Shown: positions 1 through 10,952, numbered from the stretch's first letter. The stretch is 64,000 nucleotides of DNA from Cannabis sativa (GCF_029168945.1 NC_083602.1:79690600-79754599); one strand, 5' to 3'. The notes: generated by a model not told the origin, from the letters alone. Program-made: numbers and translations.

Positions 1-1948
1 ATGTGTGTTGTAGGCCCTAAGGGCATTTTGGTCTTTTGACCTTTAATTTCTAAGTTTAGTGAAATGGATTTTTGAGAAATAGAATGTGTTTTCAGCCTTT
101 ATTTTCTTTCCCCTCTCAATCGACCCTCTCTCCCTCTCTTACCCTCTTGATTTATTTTCAACTTGATTTGTGAGAATTTGGCTTGAATTGGAGCTTGTGT
201 TGGAAAAAGGGTGTTGGGAGCTTGAGGTTTGATTGTGCAAGAGATTGAGGTAGTTTGATAGTTTTTAATTTGTGATTTCTTTGCTGAAATATTATGATTG
301 AAAAGCATGAACTTGGTAATGATGATGTTGGGTTACATGTTAAGTGGATTGGTGTTAATTTTGTTGAATTTGAGTTTGTATTGCAGTATGCTTAATTGTT
401 GAGTTTGGGCAGAGATTTTATGATATTTCTAGATTGGAATTTCATGTTTAAAGTGGTGTTATGCTGCTGGATTTTAATAGGTTTGTGTTGGGTTTGAGTT
501 TATGTTCTTGAACTTGAAATCTTGATAAGTTTAAGCATGATTTTGTTATGTTTTCTCAATCTTAATTCTTAGAGTTATTTTGGGATTTTGATGAATGAAG
601 TATGTTAGTTGAGCAACTATTGTGTGCTAGTAATCCTAATTGTTAATTTGAATGTTTGGTTTAGAATTTGGGGTGATTAGATTGAAGTTCTTACTGAAAA
701 TACGTGGAGAACTTGTTGGTTTCTGGGTTCTGCACCCAGATGTCGCAGCATGCCACGGCCCGCCCCCTTTGGGGGAACCTATGTTTTGTCCCAGGTGCCG
801 CGGCATGGCTTGGGCATGCCGCGACCCGCCCTCGTAATTTTTGGGCAGTTTGTGTCGAATTTTGAAAAATGCATAGCTTTTGATTCCGAACTCCGATTTG
901 GCAGTTCTTCATTTCGTTGGAAAGCTCGTTCCGAGCTCTGTATGATTATCTGAATTTTAAATGCCACGATTAAATTTTATGAGTTGAAAATCAAGAGTTA
1001 ATGCTAGGTATGAAAAATCCCAAATTTGTGTGACTAGGATTACCGGCACCTGATCAAGAGCACCCGGGGATTCAGAATCTCTTTCCATTGTTGGACAACA
1101 GGTAAGACAGTGATTAGCACGTAGAGTATGTGCAATGGCGCTTATATTGAGAATGATATGCTTGAATGTTTAGTAACCGGGATTAGGGTTATTACCCTAA
1201 TAGGAACGGTTCAATAGCCTAGGGTTATTACCCTAGCGATATATGTGTATAAATTCCATGCCATGTTAATTGAAATGAGATTTAGGGATTATGCGCTCAA
1301 GGTATAATCAAGTTGGACTCGGTAACCATAACCGAGATGAACCAATTCTAAGGCCTTAATGTATTTAGACGTGTGAGAGCAACATGTGGGTCTACGCCAT
1401 GTAGATTTAAATAGATGTGTGAGCGCAACACATAGGTCTACGCCACGTAGACATAAATGGGCATGTTAGTGTGATGTGCAGGTCTGTGTCATACAGACTT
1501 ATGTGAATGGCATATTTGTTTAAATAGTATGATGAGCATATTACCTTTGTTATGATTTATACTGTCTTGGTGGGCTTGGGTCACGGGTGCTCTACTGTGC
1601 AGAAAAGGGTAAGGCATTAGCTGATCAGCCATGAGTCTCAGGAGCAGGGCGAAGAATGTACATGTTCAAGCCACATCAGACCAACCGGGTTAAGGGTCTA
1701 TCAGAGTTGAACTTTTGAATTCTGTTTTGCAGCTTAGGTCGGCTTGAAAGAAAAATGACTTGTAATAAAGTTTATAAATAATTTTGGGATCCCAACTATT
1801 TAAAAGTTTGAATGTATTACAAGTTTTATTTTCAGTCTGTTTTATATAAGAGTTTAAATTCTGTCCTATTTTGATTAGTCATCCCGATTAGGGGATTAGG
1901 GTTTCATTAGCCTTTTGGGTAGCATGCCTAACTGTTTAGGGTGTTACT
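1..1948 (+). repeat. 5' LTR of chromovirus A (left end cut by window)
   Basis: Aligns along its length with 55547-57493. The end reads GTTACT instead of the expected GTTACA, followed four bases later by the primer-binding site. A possible TATA box (TATAAAT) lies at about 1249. Between 1180 and 1500 there is a cluster of short inverted repeats (separate entry). A TTGGGATCCCAA palindrome lies at 1784-1795. Short open frames at 650-970 are not conserved coding sequence and sit wholly inside the LTR. Confidence 0.93.
1182..1498 (+). repeat. Hairpin array in the LTR of element A
   Basis: Perfect short inverted repeats in sequence: ATTAGGGT-TATT-ACCCTAAT (1182-1201), CTAGGGT-TATT-ACCCTAG (1219-1236), GATTAT with ATAATC (1287-1309), TCGGT with ACCGA (1319-1335), TCTAC-GCCAT-GTAGA (1391-1405), ATGTGT-GAGCGCA-ACACAT (1415-1433), GTCTAC-GCCAC-GTAGAC (1436-1452) and GTCTGT-GTCAT-ACAGAC (1482-1498). 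Loops are similar within classes while stems differ. Most are kept in the 3' LTR copy at about 56727-57043. Function unknown. Confidence 0.7.
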
Positions 1949-1951
1949 ATT

Positions 1952-1963
1952 TGGTATCAGAGC
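1952..1963 (+). other. Primer-binding site of element A (initiator tRNA-Met)
   Basis: TGGTATCAGAGC lies three bases after the 5' LTR. It is complementary to the 3' end of plant initiator tRNA-Met, the usual primer of these elements, and fixes element orientation as plus. Confidence 0.93.
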
Positions 1964-2280
1964 GTCGAGGTTTTTAAACTTCCTGTAGACCAGCCGAACA
2001 TGTACATTCGTTGTCAGAGATAAGCTCGACTCATGGTGCAGTAAGTATTGAGAGTAAATACTTTACTGTTTGTGTGATCATCTGTTTACCGCTTTCTATT
2101 TTAGGCAGTATGCAAGCATCTAGAGTATGTATGTGTTATGTGATGCCATGCTTTAAATGTTATTTGTTTATGTGAATATTTATGAGGTAAATAGATGAGT
2201 TAGGGTTTAAGGCAATAAGTGTGTAAGTGTGGTATTGGTGCTTAACTTGATTGGGTTGTTGATTACAGGGGTACTAGTAA
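1964..2280 (+). other. Untranslated leader of element A
   Basis: About 320 bp between the primer-binding site and the presumed gag start at 2281. No conserved reading frame or further repeat seen. Confidence 0.6.
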
Positions 2281-3455
2281 TGGACCCTCCGCAATCATCT
2301 AGACCACAGGGCGAGCAAGTAGAGCCCAAGGCTACCCGAACCGATCCACCGGCACCGCCTCCAACTCCGCAGAATCCGGGGAATAATGCAGGGGCTGATA
2401 ATGCTAATCCTCCTGCTGACTGGCAGCAGATGTTTCATGAAATGCGAAGTGTCATACTTCCTCAAGAGGAAGAGTTGCAACGTTTAAGGCAACAGGCTGC
2501 CCTAGTTAATCAAGGGTTACCACCAGCTCCTGTGCCAGTGGTGGGTAACCAAAGGTATATTATGCCGCACCGGGACTCTGTGCTTGAGCGGTTTGAAGCT
2601 GCAACCACTGAATTTTCTGGGAGGTATTGATATTATTAAGGTCGATCAGTGGATGAGCACTGTTACATGTATCCTCGATAATATGGGGGTGACAGGAACT
2701 GAGAGGGTGAATTGTGCGGCCTTCATGTTTCAAGACCATGCCCGCGTCTGGTGGGATATAGTGAGTCAGATCCAAGATGTCAGTGTTATGACGTGGGAAG
2801 AATTTAAGAAACTTTTTGAGGAAAAGTTTTATAATGTTGCTGTGAGGACTTCACATCAAGAAGATTTTATGAAGTTGACTCAGGGAAAAATGTCTGTGGC
2901 CGAGTATACTCTGGAGTTTGATCGGTTGTCAAAATTCGCTGCTGATCTAGTGCCTACAGATTTCACCAAAAAATAGAAGTATGTTCGAGGACTGATGCTA
3001 CAATCAGTCAGGACTTGAAGATTACCACATCACATGACACTCTATATAAGAGAGTTGTAGACTTGGCCCTAATAGATGAGGAGGTGGAGCAGCAAGTAAT
3101 GAAAGAGCAGGCTGCAAAGGATGCCGTCATGGCATCAAACCCTCCTACTAGTGGTATATCAGTAAGGGGACCGACAGTAGCAACCCTGAGCACAAGCGGA
3201 AGGCTGAGGCTTCCGGAGCATCAGAGAGAAATAGAAAGTTTCAGGGAAATAGAAGTGGCCGTCAGGGTCGCGGGTCCTCATTTCGGTGATATCCCGAGTG
3301 TCCTAAATGTAAGAAGCATCACCGTGGTGAGTGTCGAGCCAAGGCATGTTTCCAGTGTGGCATGGTGGGCCACTTTATTAGAGATTGTCCCCAAGCCAAG
3401 AAAGAAGAACCTAAGAAGAATACTGCTCAGAACCAGGGGCGACTTTTCACTATAA
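2281..3455 (+). pseudogene. gag: gag of chromovirus A, frameshifted
   Basis: Gag forms the virus-like particle and binds genomic RNA. The proposed start (2281) opens a proline-rich N-terminus. The capsid-like (Retrotrans_gag) part follows in another frame from about 2625, with the signature RVWWDIV and, further on, EEFKKLFEEKFYN. A stop ends that frame at 2974-2976, and the region from 3015 continues in the first frame. The CCHC zinc knuckle CFQCGMVGHFIRDC (3347-3388) lies in yet another frame. At least three frame changes are visible, so no full product can be made. It continues directly into the protease region. Confidence 0.85.
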
Positions 3456-4228
3456 CTCAGGCTGACACTGATGCTAGTCCGTCAGTTGTGACAGGTCAGT
3501 TTTCTATTAATGGTTGTTCATATACTGTGTTATTTGATTCGGGAGCTACTCATTCATATGTATCGAGTAGGGTGATAGAAAGTTTACATAAGCCAAGTGA
3601 TATTTATGCTTCGGGGTTTGGTACCCTGTTACCCTCGGGAGACCTGATAGTGTCCACAAGGTGGATTCGGTCCTTGTCTTTTTGGATTAACGGTTGTTAG
3701 TTGACTGCCAATCTAATTGAGTTACAATTATCTGACTTTGACATAATTCTGGGAATGGATTTTTTATCTAAGTATGGAGCGATGATTGACTGTGAACGGA
3801 AGATGGTAGTGTTTGAGCCAGATAGTGTTAACCCAGCGGTGTTCGTGGGTAAGGTTCAGGGGGGCACACATTACCGAGAATATTACTGTTGAAAGCTAAG
3901 GACCTGATGGGTAGAGGTTGTTTGGGGTTCATAGTCACTGTAGTGGATACCAGCCAACCTGTGACATTAGGCCCTGAAAATACGAGATTGGTATGCGAGT
4001 TCCTTGATGTCTTTCTAGAAGACTTGCCGGGATTGCCACTCACTTGGGAAATTGAATTTGTTATTGCATTGCTTCCGGGAGTGGATCCAGTATCTAAGGC
4101 ACTGTACTGAATGGCTTTAGCTGAGTTGAAGGAATTGAAGTTACAATTGCAAGAATTACTGAATCTACGATTTATTAGACTGAGCTACTCACCTCTAGGT
4201 GCTCCGGTTTTATTTGTGTAGAAGAAAG
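3456..4228 (+). pseudogene. pol: Protease and start of reverse transcriptase of chromovirus A
   Basis: Aspartic protease with the active-site triad in LFDSGATHSYVS (Asp codon at about 3536), followed after an in-frame stop (about 3698-3700) by the family motif IILGMDFLSKYG. After another stop near 3891 comes the linker to the reverse transcriptase. Further stops occur at about 4108 and 4218-4220. The text breaks at 4228 where copia element B entered. The next codons of the same domain resume at 26156, just after the second GAAAG. This block keeps a stretch (about 4111-4228) that the younger element D has lost. Confidence 0.85.
4224..4228. repeat. Target-site duplication of copia element B (GAAAG)
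   Basis: GAAAG at 4224-4228 is repeated at 26151-26155, exactly flanking the TG-starting and (mutated) TA-ending copia element. Five bases is the normal copia duplication. Confidence 0.93.
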
Positions 4229-6135
4229 TGTTGGAAATAATTTTACCAGGATCTTAGATCTAATCACAAGTATGTTGATTAACACCCTAAATATAACTTC
4301 TAAAACGATTATAAAATAAACACATATAAAGTATGAGAAACCTTACATGGGGTGTAGCGGAACAAAATGTCTCCTTCCGTTCAGATCTCTTACCCTTGTA
4401 TCCTTTCTGTCGCAGAGTATTATCAAGATCTGAACCTGGATCTCTTTCTCTCCTTTCTTTAGTGCTGAAACTCCTTCTTGTTGAATATCTTTCTTCACGA
4501 TCTTCCTCACTATGATTCAGGTATTACTTGCTGTGTGTGGGCACTACTCTAACACTAAGAGGTTCGAAATTATTCAAGGAAGAAGAAGAGTATGAAGGTG
4601 GCGGCTAGGGTTTAGAAAGAGAAGGCTCAGGTTTTTCTCTGAAGGAAACGAGAAGTGAAAGTTTAAATTTCCTGAAGCCTTCACTATCTATTAATAGCAT
4701 TCCACATAGGGTTAGGTTTGAATTAGTTGGCATTAAAATAATGAAAATATCAGATGATAAAGCCTATAAAAGTGGCCAGCCATAGATATATTGATTTGGG
4801 CCTCACTTTTTGTAATTTTATAGTTTTATCATTTCTGCATCTCATTTTCTCAAAAACGCCAATTTTCAGATTCAACCATTTAAATGCCAATTCTAACTAT
4901 TTAATAACTATAAATAATTATTAAATAATATTTCCATTTATCATATTTATTAATTGAACCATACAAAGTATCATAATTAACAAATATGCCCTAAAAACTC
5001 TTTCTTTACAATTTCACCCTTACTTAGTGAAAAATTCACAAATAGACATTGTCTAATTGGAGAATTATAATTGATTAATCAAAACCAATTAAATGAGTCT
5101 TACAAGTAATATTATCTCAACTAGTGGGGGGACCATGGGTCTATATAACCGAGCTTCCAATAAGCAGATCAAGAATTTATAACCTAAATTCACTGACTTA
5201 TTAATTCTTCGTTGAATCCACGCATAGAACTTAGAATTGCACTCTGAGTATATAGAACGATCTATATATTCCACCCTATAGACACATCATTAGTTATCCA
5301 TTGTTATAATCCTAATTTGATTAATGATCCTCTATATGAATGATCTACACTGTAAAGGGAATAGATTACCGTGACACCCTACAATGTATTTTATCCTTAA
5401 AACACTTAACCCCGTATAAATGATATTTCAGCTATGTGAAATGAGTACTCCACCATTTATTTTCGTTTGGTCAAGCTCGAAGGAGATCATCCTTTACTTT
5501 CTATTCGCCAGATAGAAGCTATAGATTCCATATTTATGTTAGCGCTCCCACTCAATTGCACTACCGTGTTCCCAAAATGTACGTATCACCCTGACCACAA
5601 AGTAGGCTCAACTAACAAATCAAAGAACACGAATAACACTATTGAGATTGAGCCTGATCATATCAGGATTTAGATCATTTGATCTAGGATCAACTAGGCG
5701 ATATTGACTTGAATAGATATTACAGTAAGTTTGATAAATCTATGTCAAAGTTCAATATCGGTCCCTTGCGATGCATACTCCATGCACCCAACCTGAGCTT
5801 TACTTTTAACAATTGCTCTGGAAAGAACATAGCATTTCTCCAAATGCAAGTAAACTCTGTTGTAGATTATGATATCAGTAAAACCCTGTGTCTGATAAAT
5901 CTAGAAATCTTTATTCACATAGTCATGTTTACTTTCCAATGTGTTGACAACACAATAAACAGGATCAAGTATATGAAAAGGGTTTCAGATGAATTTATAA
6001 ATCAAATAAACAAGCAATTGATAAGATGAACCAAAACATACACAAATGAATGAAAAATACTTATGTTTCTTTATTGATGTTGAATAAAATGGATTACATT
6101 GAAATGGAGTTTTATTTAGGGCATAAAACCCAACT
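4229..6135 (-). repeat. 3' LTR of copia element B
   Basis: 1907 bp, starting TGTTGGAAATAATTTTACC on the plus strand and ending CCCAACT where CCCAACA is expected. It matches 24242-26150 throughout. The likely TATA box is altered here (TATTAATAG near 4691). Short open frames at 4333-4515 and 5467-6029 lie in this LTR and recur in other copies as non-coding repeat sequence. Confidence 0.93.
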
Positions 6136-6146
6136 ATCTCCCACTT
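6136..6146 (-). other. Polypurine tract of copia element B
   Basis: Minus-strand AAGTGGGAGAT immediately inside the 3' LTR, the plus-strand DNA primer site. The same tract (AAGTGGGAGTT) lies beside the LTR in E, F and H. Confidence 0.8.
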
Positions 6147-6164
6147 GCACTAATATCAAACTAA

Positions 6165-6970
6165 TCAGTACATATCAATTAATCCTAAATTCTGACGGTG
6201 CTTTTCAAATGCAGTTACGGCCAACACTTTGGTGAATGGATCAGCTAAGTTGTCTTCTGTGACAACTTTCTCAACCAGTACATCCCCTCTAGCCACATAT
6301 TCTCTGATGATGTGATACTTTCTTTCTATGTGTTTGCATCTCTTATGACTTCGAGGTTCCTTACTATTGGCTATTGCTCCATTATTACAACAAAGTAGGA
6401 CCAGAGGCTTTTCCATTCCAGGCACGACACCGATACTGGTGAAGAACTTTCTTAGCCAGACAAGCTCTTTAGCAACTTCTGCTGCAGCTATGTATTCTGC
6501 TTCCATCGTAGAGTCTGATATCGCGGTTTGTTTAGCACTTCTCCAAACCACTGCTCCACCCGAAGAGTAAACACCATCCCAGATGTAGGTTTCCTGTCTT
6601 GAAGACATGCCTGGAAATCTGAATCAGTATAGCCTATGGGATTTAAAGCACCACCCTTGTAGACCAATACTAGATTTCTTGTACTCTTTAAGTATTTCAG
6701 AATATACTTAACTGCATTCCAATGTTCCTGTCTTGGATTTGACTAATACCTGCTCACGATTACAACTGCATAGCAGATGTCAGGTCTAGTGCATAACATT
6801 GCATACATTAGACTTCCAACTGCAGAAGTATAAGGAATTTTCGCCATGTCCTCTATCTCTTGAGGATCAGTAGGAGACTGTTCCTTAGATAGACGGATAC
6901 CATATCTAGAAGGCATGTTCGCCCCATTGGTGTTGTTCATGGAGAATCTCTCTAAAACTTTGTCAATATA
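6165..6970 (-). pseudogene. pol: copia B pol: end of reverse transcriptase and RNase H
   Basis: The minus-strand segment from 6940 reads the reverse transcriptase end (SMNNTNGANMPSRYG then PYTSAVGSLMYAM). The frame then breaks (stop near 6742). From 6608 to 6165 comes copia RNase H, with STMEAEYIAAAEVAKELVWL and the C-terminal VTEDNLADPFTKVL, ending about 30 bp before the 3' LTR. Upstream, the same domain continues at 18797 after removal of C and D: LSQTTYI (near 18800) joins DKVLERFSMN (near 6960) with only ATATA duplicated. RNase H is nearly intact, but one catalytic region is out of frame with the rest of pol. Confidence 0.88.
6966..6970. repeat. Target-site duplication of solo LTR C (ATATA)
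   Basis: ATATA at 6966-6970 and at 18793-18797 flanks C exactly and sits inside B's reverse transcriptase reading. Confidence 0.92.
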
Positions 6971-8078
6971 TGTAAAGACCGCTTAGTTTAATTTGGAAAT
7001 TAGTAGTTAATTATGTGTGATTATGAAAATTATTTATAGATATTTAAATAATTATTCATGTTGTTATTATTGAATCCTGAAATGCATTTTATGTCATATA
7101 GTGATTTTCATAATTTTGCATTTCCGGTGCCCGGTAACATGGAACTCGGTGTTTGGCTCAGTAAAATCACAACTTAGTATGTTAGTATTAGGGGACGGTT
7201 ATTTAGACATTGGGAATGTCGGGAGTGGTCTGGAATTTATAATTTCCTAGAATACCCCTTTAGTCCCCTTTATGTTATTTTAGCATGGAGGGGCAAATTG
7301 GTCATTTTGCCCCATTGTTATTTGTCCTTTAGTGGACTTAGTAATTGTAAAATATGTGATTTATATGAGTTATGTTGGCTGAAATAAGGTTTATTATTGG
7401 CTTTTTTTTCTCTGATTTTATTAAAAGTAAAAAGTTAGAAAATTTAGAAAAAGAAAAGCTCTCTCTCTTCCTCTCTATTTGGCCCTCCTTGAGCAGCAAG
7501 GAAGGGGGATTTTTCTTGGTGATTCAAGCTCATTTTAGCAAGTTTTTGTGATCTTTAATTGTTGGTAAGGTTTCTTCATCTTGCTCTTTGAGTTTCTTGA
7601 GATTTTTGAAGAAAGTGGATAGGTTGCATGCTAGTTTTTGATGTTCTTGCTGCTGTAAGTTGCTGTTAATTTCTGTACTTAAATCATGATTTAAAATGTT
7701 GATTCAAGCATGATAGGGTTGGTGATTAGTTGGTTTTATCAAGAGATGAAATTTTGGCTCAAAACTATGGTTTTCAAAGAGAAATTGTTGAAATTTGTTG
7801 CTGTTGTTTTGTTGATGCTTGCTGTAGTTTTCAGAGGTTATACTATGCATGTTTAAGTAGGTTTGATCTGATTTGAATGCATGATAGTGTTGTTTAATCA
7901 AGTTTGAGTTTGGAACTCAAAGCTTGATGCTTTAATGGTGATTTTGGATTGTTTGCATGAAGCTCGGTTTTGATGCTTTAGAAATGTTCCTTAGGGTCTA
8001 AATAGCAGGTCTGGAAGGTTTTGTTTGAATTGGATTTATTTTGAGCAAGTTATGAATTTTTGGTTGAATTCTGCGAGG

Positions 8079-8172
8079 AACCGGAATTTCGGTTGTGCAT
8101 CCGGAATTCCGGATGGGGTTCTGAAATTGCCTGAACCGGAATTCCGGTTGTGCAACCGGTCTGCCGGTTGGG
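8079..8172 (+). repeat. CCGGAATTCCGG palindrome cluster in solo LTR C
   Basis: Within about 95 bp: ACCGGAATTTCGGT, TCCGGAATTCCGGA, ACCGGAATTCCGGT and ACCGGTCTGCCGGT. The first is damaged by one base. Order and spacing match the cluster in both LTRs of D (about 9617-9712 and 16703-16798). Confidence 0.75.
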
Positions 8173-8482
8173 AGATTTTCAGGAACCCTAGATTTTCTCA
8201 TTTTTATGTTATTTGGGGTATTGCCATGCATTTTATCGATAGGGAAACTTTTAGTTTCTAGTTTAAGTCCCCGGCAAGTGATTTAGCGTATCACTTAATA
8301 GTGTTGTGATTGTTATGGTTTAGGAGCCTGTAAACCGCCGTGCAGTTCGTTCCAGTCAAGTTGACTGGCACACCTGAATTCGGAATTCAGGTAAGATTAG
8401 TATAACTGTATGCATATGTATTACATGTTTAGCGTGCATGTTAGGAAGGCTGTTAGATTACATTAGATATGTATGTTGGCTT

Positions 8483-8487
8483 CGTAC
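8483..8487. repeat. Target-site duplication of element D (CGTAC)
   Basis: CGTAC at 8483-8487 and 18029-18033 flanks D and, counted once, restores the LTR C text. Confidence 0.94.
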
Positions 8488-9616
8488 TGTAAAGCCCGCT
8501 TAGTTAATTTGGAAATTAGCAGTTATTTATGTTAATCAGGAAATTATTTATAGCTATTTAAATAATTTATCATTGTTATTTATGGAATTCAGATATGCAT
8601 AATTATGTCTTCAGCAGATTTTATATTTCGCATTTCCGGTGTCCGGTATTTTGGAACGCGGCGTTTGGCTCAGTAGAAATCACAACTTAGTATGTTAGTA
8701 TTTTGGGGACGGGTTTTAGACATTGGGAATGTCGGGAATGGCCGGGAATTTAGAATGTCCCAAAAATACCCCCTTTAGTATGATTTTAGTGATTTTATGG
8801 TGGAGGGGCAAAATGGTCTTTTTGCCCCATTAGTGTTTTGGCTTTTAGTGGCTTTTAATTGGAATTAAATGTTTATTTTGTTTAATTGTTTTTGGCTGAA
8901 AAAGGATTTAATAAATGAGTAATGTGTTGTATGTTATTCCTTTTTTTTCAAAAAAATCATTAAGTGTCAAAAGTAAGAAATTTTTCATGCAAACTCTCTC
9001 TTTTTCTCTCCCTTATTTCGGCTGAGCTTTGGGGTGCAAAGGCTGGATTCTTTTGGTGATTCAAGCTCTAAAATTTCATCTCTTGTGATCTCTTGTTGTG
9101 GTAGGTGCTTCCTTGTCCCCTTCCCTTGATTTTCTTGGAAAAATATGTTGAAAAAGTTGTGTAAATGCATGTGATTGTGAAGTGTTCTTGCTGCTGTAAT
9201 TTTGTTGTTAGTTTATGGATTCAAGCATGATTTTTGATGATAAATGAGTTATTTGAAGCATGAGTAGCTAGGTTGTTCAAGCTTTTAATTTATATGTGAA
9301 AATTGATGATTTTTGTGAGAAAATGCCATGTTTTGTTCCTGTATATTTGCTGGATGTTATTGTTAGTTTGCAGAGGTGTTTTAATGCTTGGTTAAGTAGA
9401 ATTAACTAGGCTAGGGTGCATGCTAGTGGGTTTAACCAAGTTTGAGTTCTTGAACTCAAAGCTTGGTCTTCAATGGTGAAATTTGCTTGTGAGGTTTCTG
9501 GGTAGGTTTGAGGCCTTGGAATGGTCATTTGGGACCTATGTAGGAGGTCTGGAGAGTTTGGGATCAATTGGGTTCGAATTGGTCAAGATATGTGAATTTT
9601 TGGTTGCTGCCTGCGA

Positions 9617-9712
9617 GGAACCGGAATTCCGGTTGAGCATCCGGAATTCCGGATGGGGTCCTGAATTTTCCCAGAACCGGAATTCCGGTTGGGCAACCGG
9701 TCTGCCGGTTGG
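9617..9712 (+). repeat. CCGGAATTCCGG palindrome cluster, 5' LTR of D
   Basis: ACCGGAATTCCGGT, TCCGGAATTCCGGA, ACCGGAATTCCGGT and ACCGGTCTGCCGGT in about 96 bp. Each is a palindrome centred on an EcoRI site or an inverted repeat. Flanking base pairs change together (A/T versus T/A). Confidence 0.78.
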
Positions 9713-10040
9713 GGATTTTTCAGAACCCTAGTTTTCCTCGTTTTTGGGTTTTTAGGGGTATTGCCATGCTTTTTATCGATAGGGAAACTTTTAGTTTCAA
9801 GTTTTAGTCCCCGGGAAGTGATTTAGCGTGTCACTTATAGCGTTGTGATTTTTATGGTTTAGGAGCCAGTAATCCGCCGTTCAGCTTCAGTTCCAGTCAG
9901 GTTGACCGGCACACCTGAAATCGAATCCGGTGTAAGATTAGTATAACAAGATGCATACGTAGATTACATGTTTAGCGAGCATGTAGGAAGCCTATTAGAT
10001 TACATTAGTTGTATGTTGGCTTCGAACTATCCAACCCCGT

Positions 10041-10264
10041 CACGTCGGTACAGCCGGAGTATGACCAATGGCCGGAGTATGACCGGCTTGACCGATCAAA
10101 GTTGACAATGGGTTGGTGGTCCCGTGCTATTGACGTATCCCGTCGGTACAGTCTGGAGTATGACCAAATGAGTATGACCGGCTCGACCGATCAGAGGATA
10201 CGGTAACACGTCGGTACAGCCGGAGTATGACCAGCGGCGGAGTATGACCGGCTCGACCGATCAG
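10041..10264 (+). repeat. Three-fold cloverleaf-like repeat, 5' LTR of D
   Basis: Three units bounded by TCGGT and ACCGA: 10045-10095, 10143-10190 and 10211-10260. Inside each are one or two AGTATGA heptamers with complementary flanks. This copy is more eroded than the one in the 3' LTR at 17130-17352; unit 2, for example, has lost part of its second arm. Confidence 0.7.
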
Positions 10265-10305
10265 GTTGTTACGTGTCAATAGTACCGTCCCTATGAACGT
10301 TCGTA

Positions 10306-10523
10306 ACTCGGCACCATGTTGGACATGGCAGTAGTGGCTCAGTAACATGTTGGACATGTCAGTAGCGGGACTCAGTACCATGTTGGACATGGCAAGAAGT
10401 GGCTCGCACCATGTTGGACATGGCAGTAGCGGGACTCAGTACCATGTTGGACATGGCAGTAGTGGCTCAGTACCATGTTGGACATGGCAGTAGCGGGACT
10501 CGGTATCGTGTTGGACACGGCAG
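10306..10523 (+). repeat. Seven-fold TGG-loop hairpin repeat, 5' LTR of D
   Basis: Seven copies of a unit of about 26-31 bp with core CCATGT-TGG-ACATGG. Copy 2 reads ACATGT-TGG-ACATGT and the last copy CGTGT-TGG-ACACG: in both variants the two arms changed together so pairing is kept. Alternate copies end AGTAGTGGCT or AGTAGCGGGA, so the larger repeat is a pair. Confidence 0.75.
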
Positions 10524-10939
10524 TTAGTATATTGTATGAGTATTATTATGCTTTTCTTACTGAGTCTGTCGACTCACAGTTTACGTTCATGTGTAGGTAA
10601 AGGCAAGGCAGTTGCTGATGGACCGTGAGCGAGCTTATGAGATTGTACATGTCGGGGCGGTTAGGCCTGGAGCGTACGATCCTCGGGACAGCACGGCTGA
10701 GATTTTGTAATTGTCGTTAGACGACTTTATTTTGATGTAAAAGTTGAACAGTGAAAACGTTTGTAAATATTTTTATAAATCGGGATCCCGAGACTTTTTG
10801 CAAAATGGTTTATAAGTTTAATGAAAAAGCAAAATTTTAATTAATCACGTTTTTCCATAAACCTCGTTGATTAGCAACGAGCTGCACAGTACGTTTAAAA
10901 ATCACGTAATACGCCTAAGATAGTTAGGGTGTTACAATT

Positions 10940-10952
10940 TGGTATCAGAGCC
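10940..10952 (+). other. Primer-binding site of element D
   Basis: TGGTATCAGAGCC, three bases after the LTR, complementary to the 3' end of initiator tRNA-Met. Confidence 0.94.

Larger units (their letters stand above)
8488..10936 (+). repeat. 5' LTR of chromovirus D
   Basis: 2449 bp, TGTAAAGCCCGC to GGTGTTACA. Contains the CCGGAATTCCGG cluster, two blocks of hairpin repeats (10041-10264 and 10306-10523), a TGAGTC-TGTC-GACTCA hairpin near 10560, the palindrome TCGGGATCCCGA (10780-10791) and CTCGTT-GATTAGC-AACGAG (10863-10881). The minus-strand short frame at 8985-9170 recurs in the 3' LTR only because the sequence is duplicated. Confidence 0.95.

Noticed and set aside
652..967. Short frames of 61-73 codons in the first kilobase
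   Set aside because: All lie in the LTR of A; the 3' LTR copy does not preserve the same frames and no domain is recognisable.
1952..1963. Possible tRNA genes near the TGGTATCAGAGC strings
   Set aside because: Only the short complement of a tRNA 3' end is present, with no cloverleaf or anticodon arm; these are primer-binding sites.
8025..8261. 78-codon frame containing the CCGGAATTCCGG cluster
   Set aside because: The frame exists because the palindromes lack stops; its counterpart in D begins elsewhere, and the sequence is LTR.
10306..10523. Regular repeat-spacer pattern like a CRISPR array
   Set aside because: Spacers are two alternating near-identical strings, the repeat lies inside a plant LTR and is duplicated in the other LTR, and no cas gene exists.
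6971..10936. C and D's 5' LTR read as tandem LTR copies of one element
   Set aside because: Separate target duplications (ATATA for C, CGTAC for D) and consistent sequence differences show D inserted into a different, solo LTR.
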